A stretch of DNA of 6,468 nucleotides, taken from NCBI GenBank assembly GCA_020354085.1, contig CP070641.1, positions 501,074 through 507,541 of the forward strand, given 5' to 3'. Within the stretch, counting starts at the first letter, position 1. Each line of letters opens with the position of its first letter. Source of the stretch: Pseudomonadota bacterium. GTDB taxonomy: Bacteria; Pseudomonadota; Gammaproteobacteria; Acidiferrobacterales; Sulfurifustaceae. Shown here piece by piece: positions 5,501 through 6,468 of this stretch. Below the pieces are notes generated by a model, which was given only the letters and a program-made list of their open reading frames with translations, made no database searches and was not told the origin of the DNA. Both the position numbers and the translations under genes were made by a program.

Positions 5501-6466
5501 ATGTTTGTGAGAAGTTTCACTTTTTTCGTGTTTTTAGCAATTGCCGGTTTTAGCCTGCCGGCAGCGGCGGTAGCGCCGTTCGTGGAAGGACGTTGGCTGG
5601 AAAAGCATTTGAACGACGCGCGCTTGGCCATCGTCGATATGAGCGACGAGGGCCAGTATCAGCGTTTCCATCTGCCGGGGGCGATACGGCTGCCGTATCA
5701 AGCGCTCGTCAAACGTCGGCTGATCGCCGCGACCGATGAAAAGACGAAGAACGGCGCCGGCAAGATGAAATCTGCATCAACCGCCGCTCCCGTCGACAAG
5801 CCGGCAATTCCCGTGCGCCTCGACAATGCCGAGCTTGCCAAGTTGCTAGGCCAGCTCGGCATCACCCGCGACAAGTACGTCGTTATATACGACGATGTTG
5901 GCGGGCTCAATGCCGGGCGTCTGTTCTGGGAATTGGAGCGCATTGGCCATCCCAAGGTATCCGTCCTCGAAGGTGGCTTGGTCAAGTGGATCCTTGAAGG
6001 GCGCAAGGTAGTGAACAATGCTCCGCTGCCGAGGCCCACGGCGTATACCCTGGGCGAAGGCGGCCGCGACAACGAAGCGCAGATCGACGATGTGCAGCGC
6101 GCCGCCGCCACGCGCGATGCGCTATTGCTCGATGTGCGCACGCCAGAGGAGTACCTGGGCGCGCCCAACAAGCCACGCACTGGGCATGTCGTAGGCGCCC
6201 AGTTTTGGCCATGGGAGCAGGCGCTCAACATTCCAAAGGGATTCACGCGCGCCGATGAATCGGCCTTGCGCCAGTCGTTAGCGCGTGTCGGCGTGAGAGA
6301 GCGCGAGCGGCCGGTTATTCTCTATTGCCAATCCGGCCATCGCGCTGCGCAAACTTACCTCACCCTCCGCAGCCTAGGGTTTGACAACGTACGCCTGTAC
6401 GCTAACTCGATGAACGAATACGCCCTGCTCCCGGATCGCCCACTCAAGCAAGGCGCCAAACCGTGA
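5501..6466 (+). CDS. Exported two-domain rhodanese (thiosulfate/3-mercaptopyruvate sulfurtransferase family)
   Basis: A 321-residue protein predicted to move sulfane sulfur from a donor such as thiosulfate or mercaptopyruvate to a thiol or cyanide acceptor, in the periplasm. An N-terminal signal peptide (hydrophobic FTFFVFLAIAGFSL, then PAAAVA, cleavage near 23-25) precedes two rhodanese domains. The first (about 28-170) shows the DMSDEGQYQRFHLPGAI motif, but its loop reads YDDVGGLNAGR with no cysteine, so it is non-catalytic. The second (about 190-312) has LLLDVRTPEEY, GHVVGAQFWPW and the active loop CQSGHR with Cys276. A Lys/Ala/Pro-rich insertion (about 78-105) interrupts the first domain. 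GGAG at 5492-5495, 5 bases upstream, supports the ATG. The TGA ends 2 bases before the window edge. Donor specificity cannot be told from the loop with confidence. Confidence 0.92.
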   Translation: MFVRSFTFFVFLAIAGFSLPAAAVAPFVEGRWLEKHLNDARLAIVDMSDEGQYQRFHLPGAIRLPYQALVKRRLIAATDEKTKNGAGKMKSASTAAPVDKPAIPVRLDNAELAKLLGQLGITRDKYVVIYDDVGGLNAGRLFWELERIGHPKVSVLEGGLVKWILEGRKVVNNAPLPRPTAYTLGEGGRDNEAQIDDVQRAAATRDALLLDVRTPEEYLGAPNKPRTGHVVGAQFWPWEQALNIPKGFTRADESALRQSLARVGVRERERPVILYCQSGHRAAQTYLTLRSLGFDNVRLYANSMNEYALLPDRPLKQGAKP

Positions 6467-6468
6467 GT

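Noticed and set aside
1..6468. Possible defence, phage or mobile-element island
   Set aside because: All complete genes match housekeeping or envelope families, composition looks even, and no integrase, transposase, direct-repeat boundary, tRNA or CRISPR repeat was seen.

Overview
The window reads as ordinary chromosomal DNA from a gammaproteobacterium. The evidence is a moderately GC-rich sequence, an LpxL/HtrB-type lipid A acyltransferase (an outer membrane), a YrfG-type nucleotidase, a WbuC-type cupin and a YkgJ-type cysteine-cluster protein. The rhodanese and the style of the MetA-like protein fit the sulfur-oxidising (Chromatiales/Acidiferrobacterales-like) branches, but that placement is inference. 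No tRNA, rRNA, CRISPR, insertion sequence or phage gene was seen, and coding density is high with no gap over 300 bases.

Layout, left to right. Positions 1-81 hold the last 26 codons of a + strand gene, followed by a strong hairpin (108-134). The - strand pair 1241-2086 and 147-1223 encodes a P-loop ATPase of unknown role and then a MetA-family homoserine O-acyltransferase, 17 bases apart and probably co-transcribed. Divergent from them, behind a perfect TATAAT box, is a small ten-cysteine YkgJ-family protein (2221-2628). A 100-base convergent gap with a REP-like palindrome separates it from an LpxL-family acyltransferase (- strand, 2729-3616).

Divergent from the acyltransferase is a WbuC-family cupin (3701-4189), which converges with only 5 bases on a - strand pair. 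In that pair a YrfG-like HAD nucleotidase (4776-5426) comes first and overlaps by ATGA a small outer-membrane-type lipoprotein of unknown function (4195-4779). Last is a secreted two-domain rhodanese (5501-6466) transcribed rightwards from a short divergent promoter region.

By function, the window mixes methionine/acyl-homoserine metabolism, envelope lipid A maturation, a cupin whose relatives sit in O-antigen loci, nucleotide salvage and periplasmic sulfane-sulfur chemistry. I see no single integrated system and no convincing defence or mobile system. The points most worth a second look are the ATPase/MetA-like pair, whose MetA member lacks the family lysine and has Thr at the acyl-CoA selectivity position, and the lipoprotein coupled to the nucleotidase.
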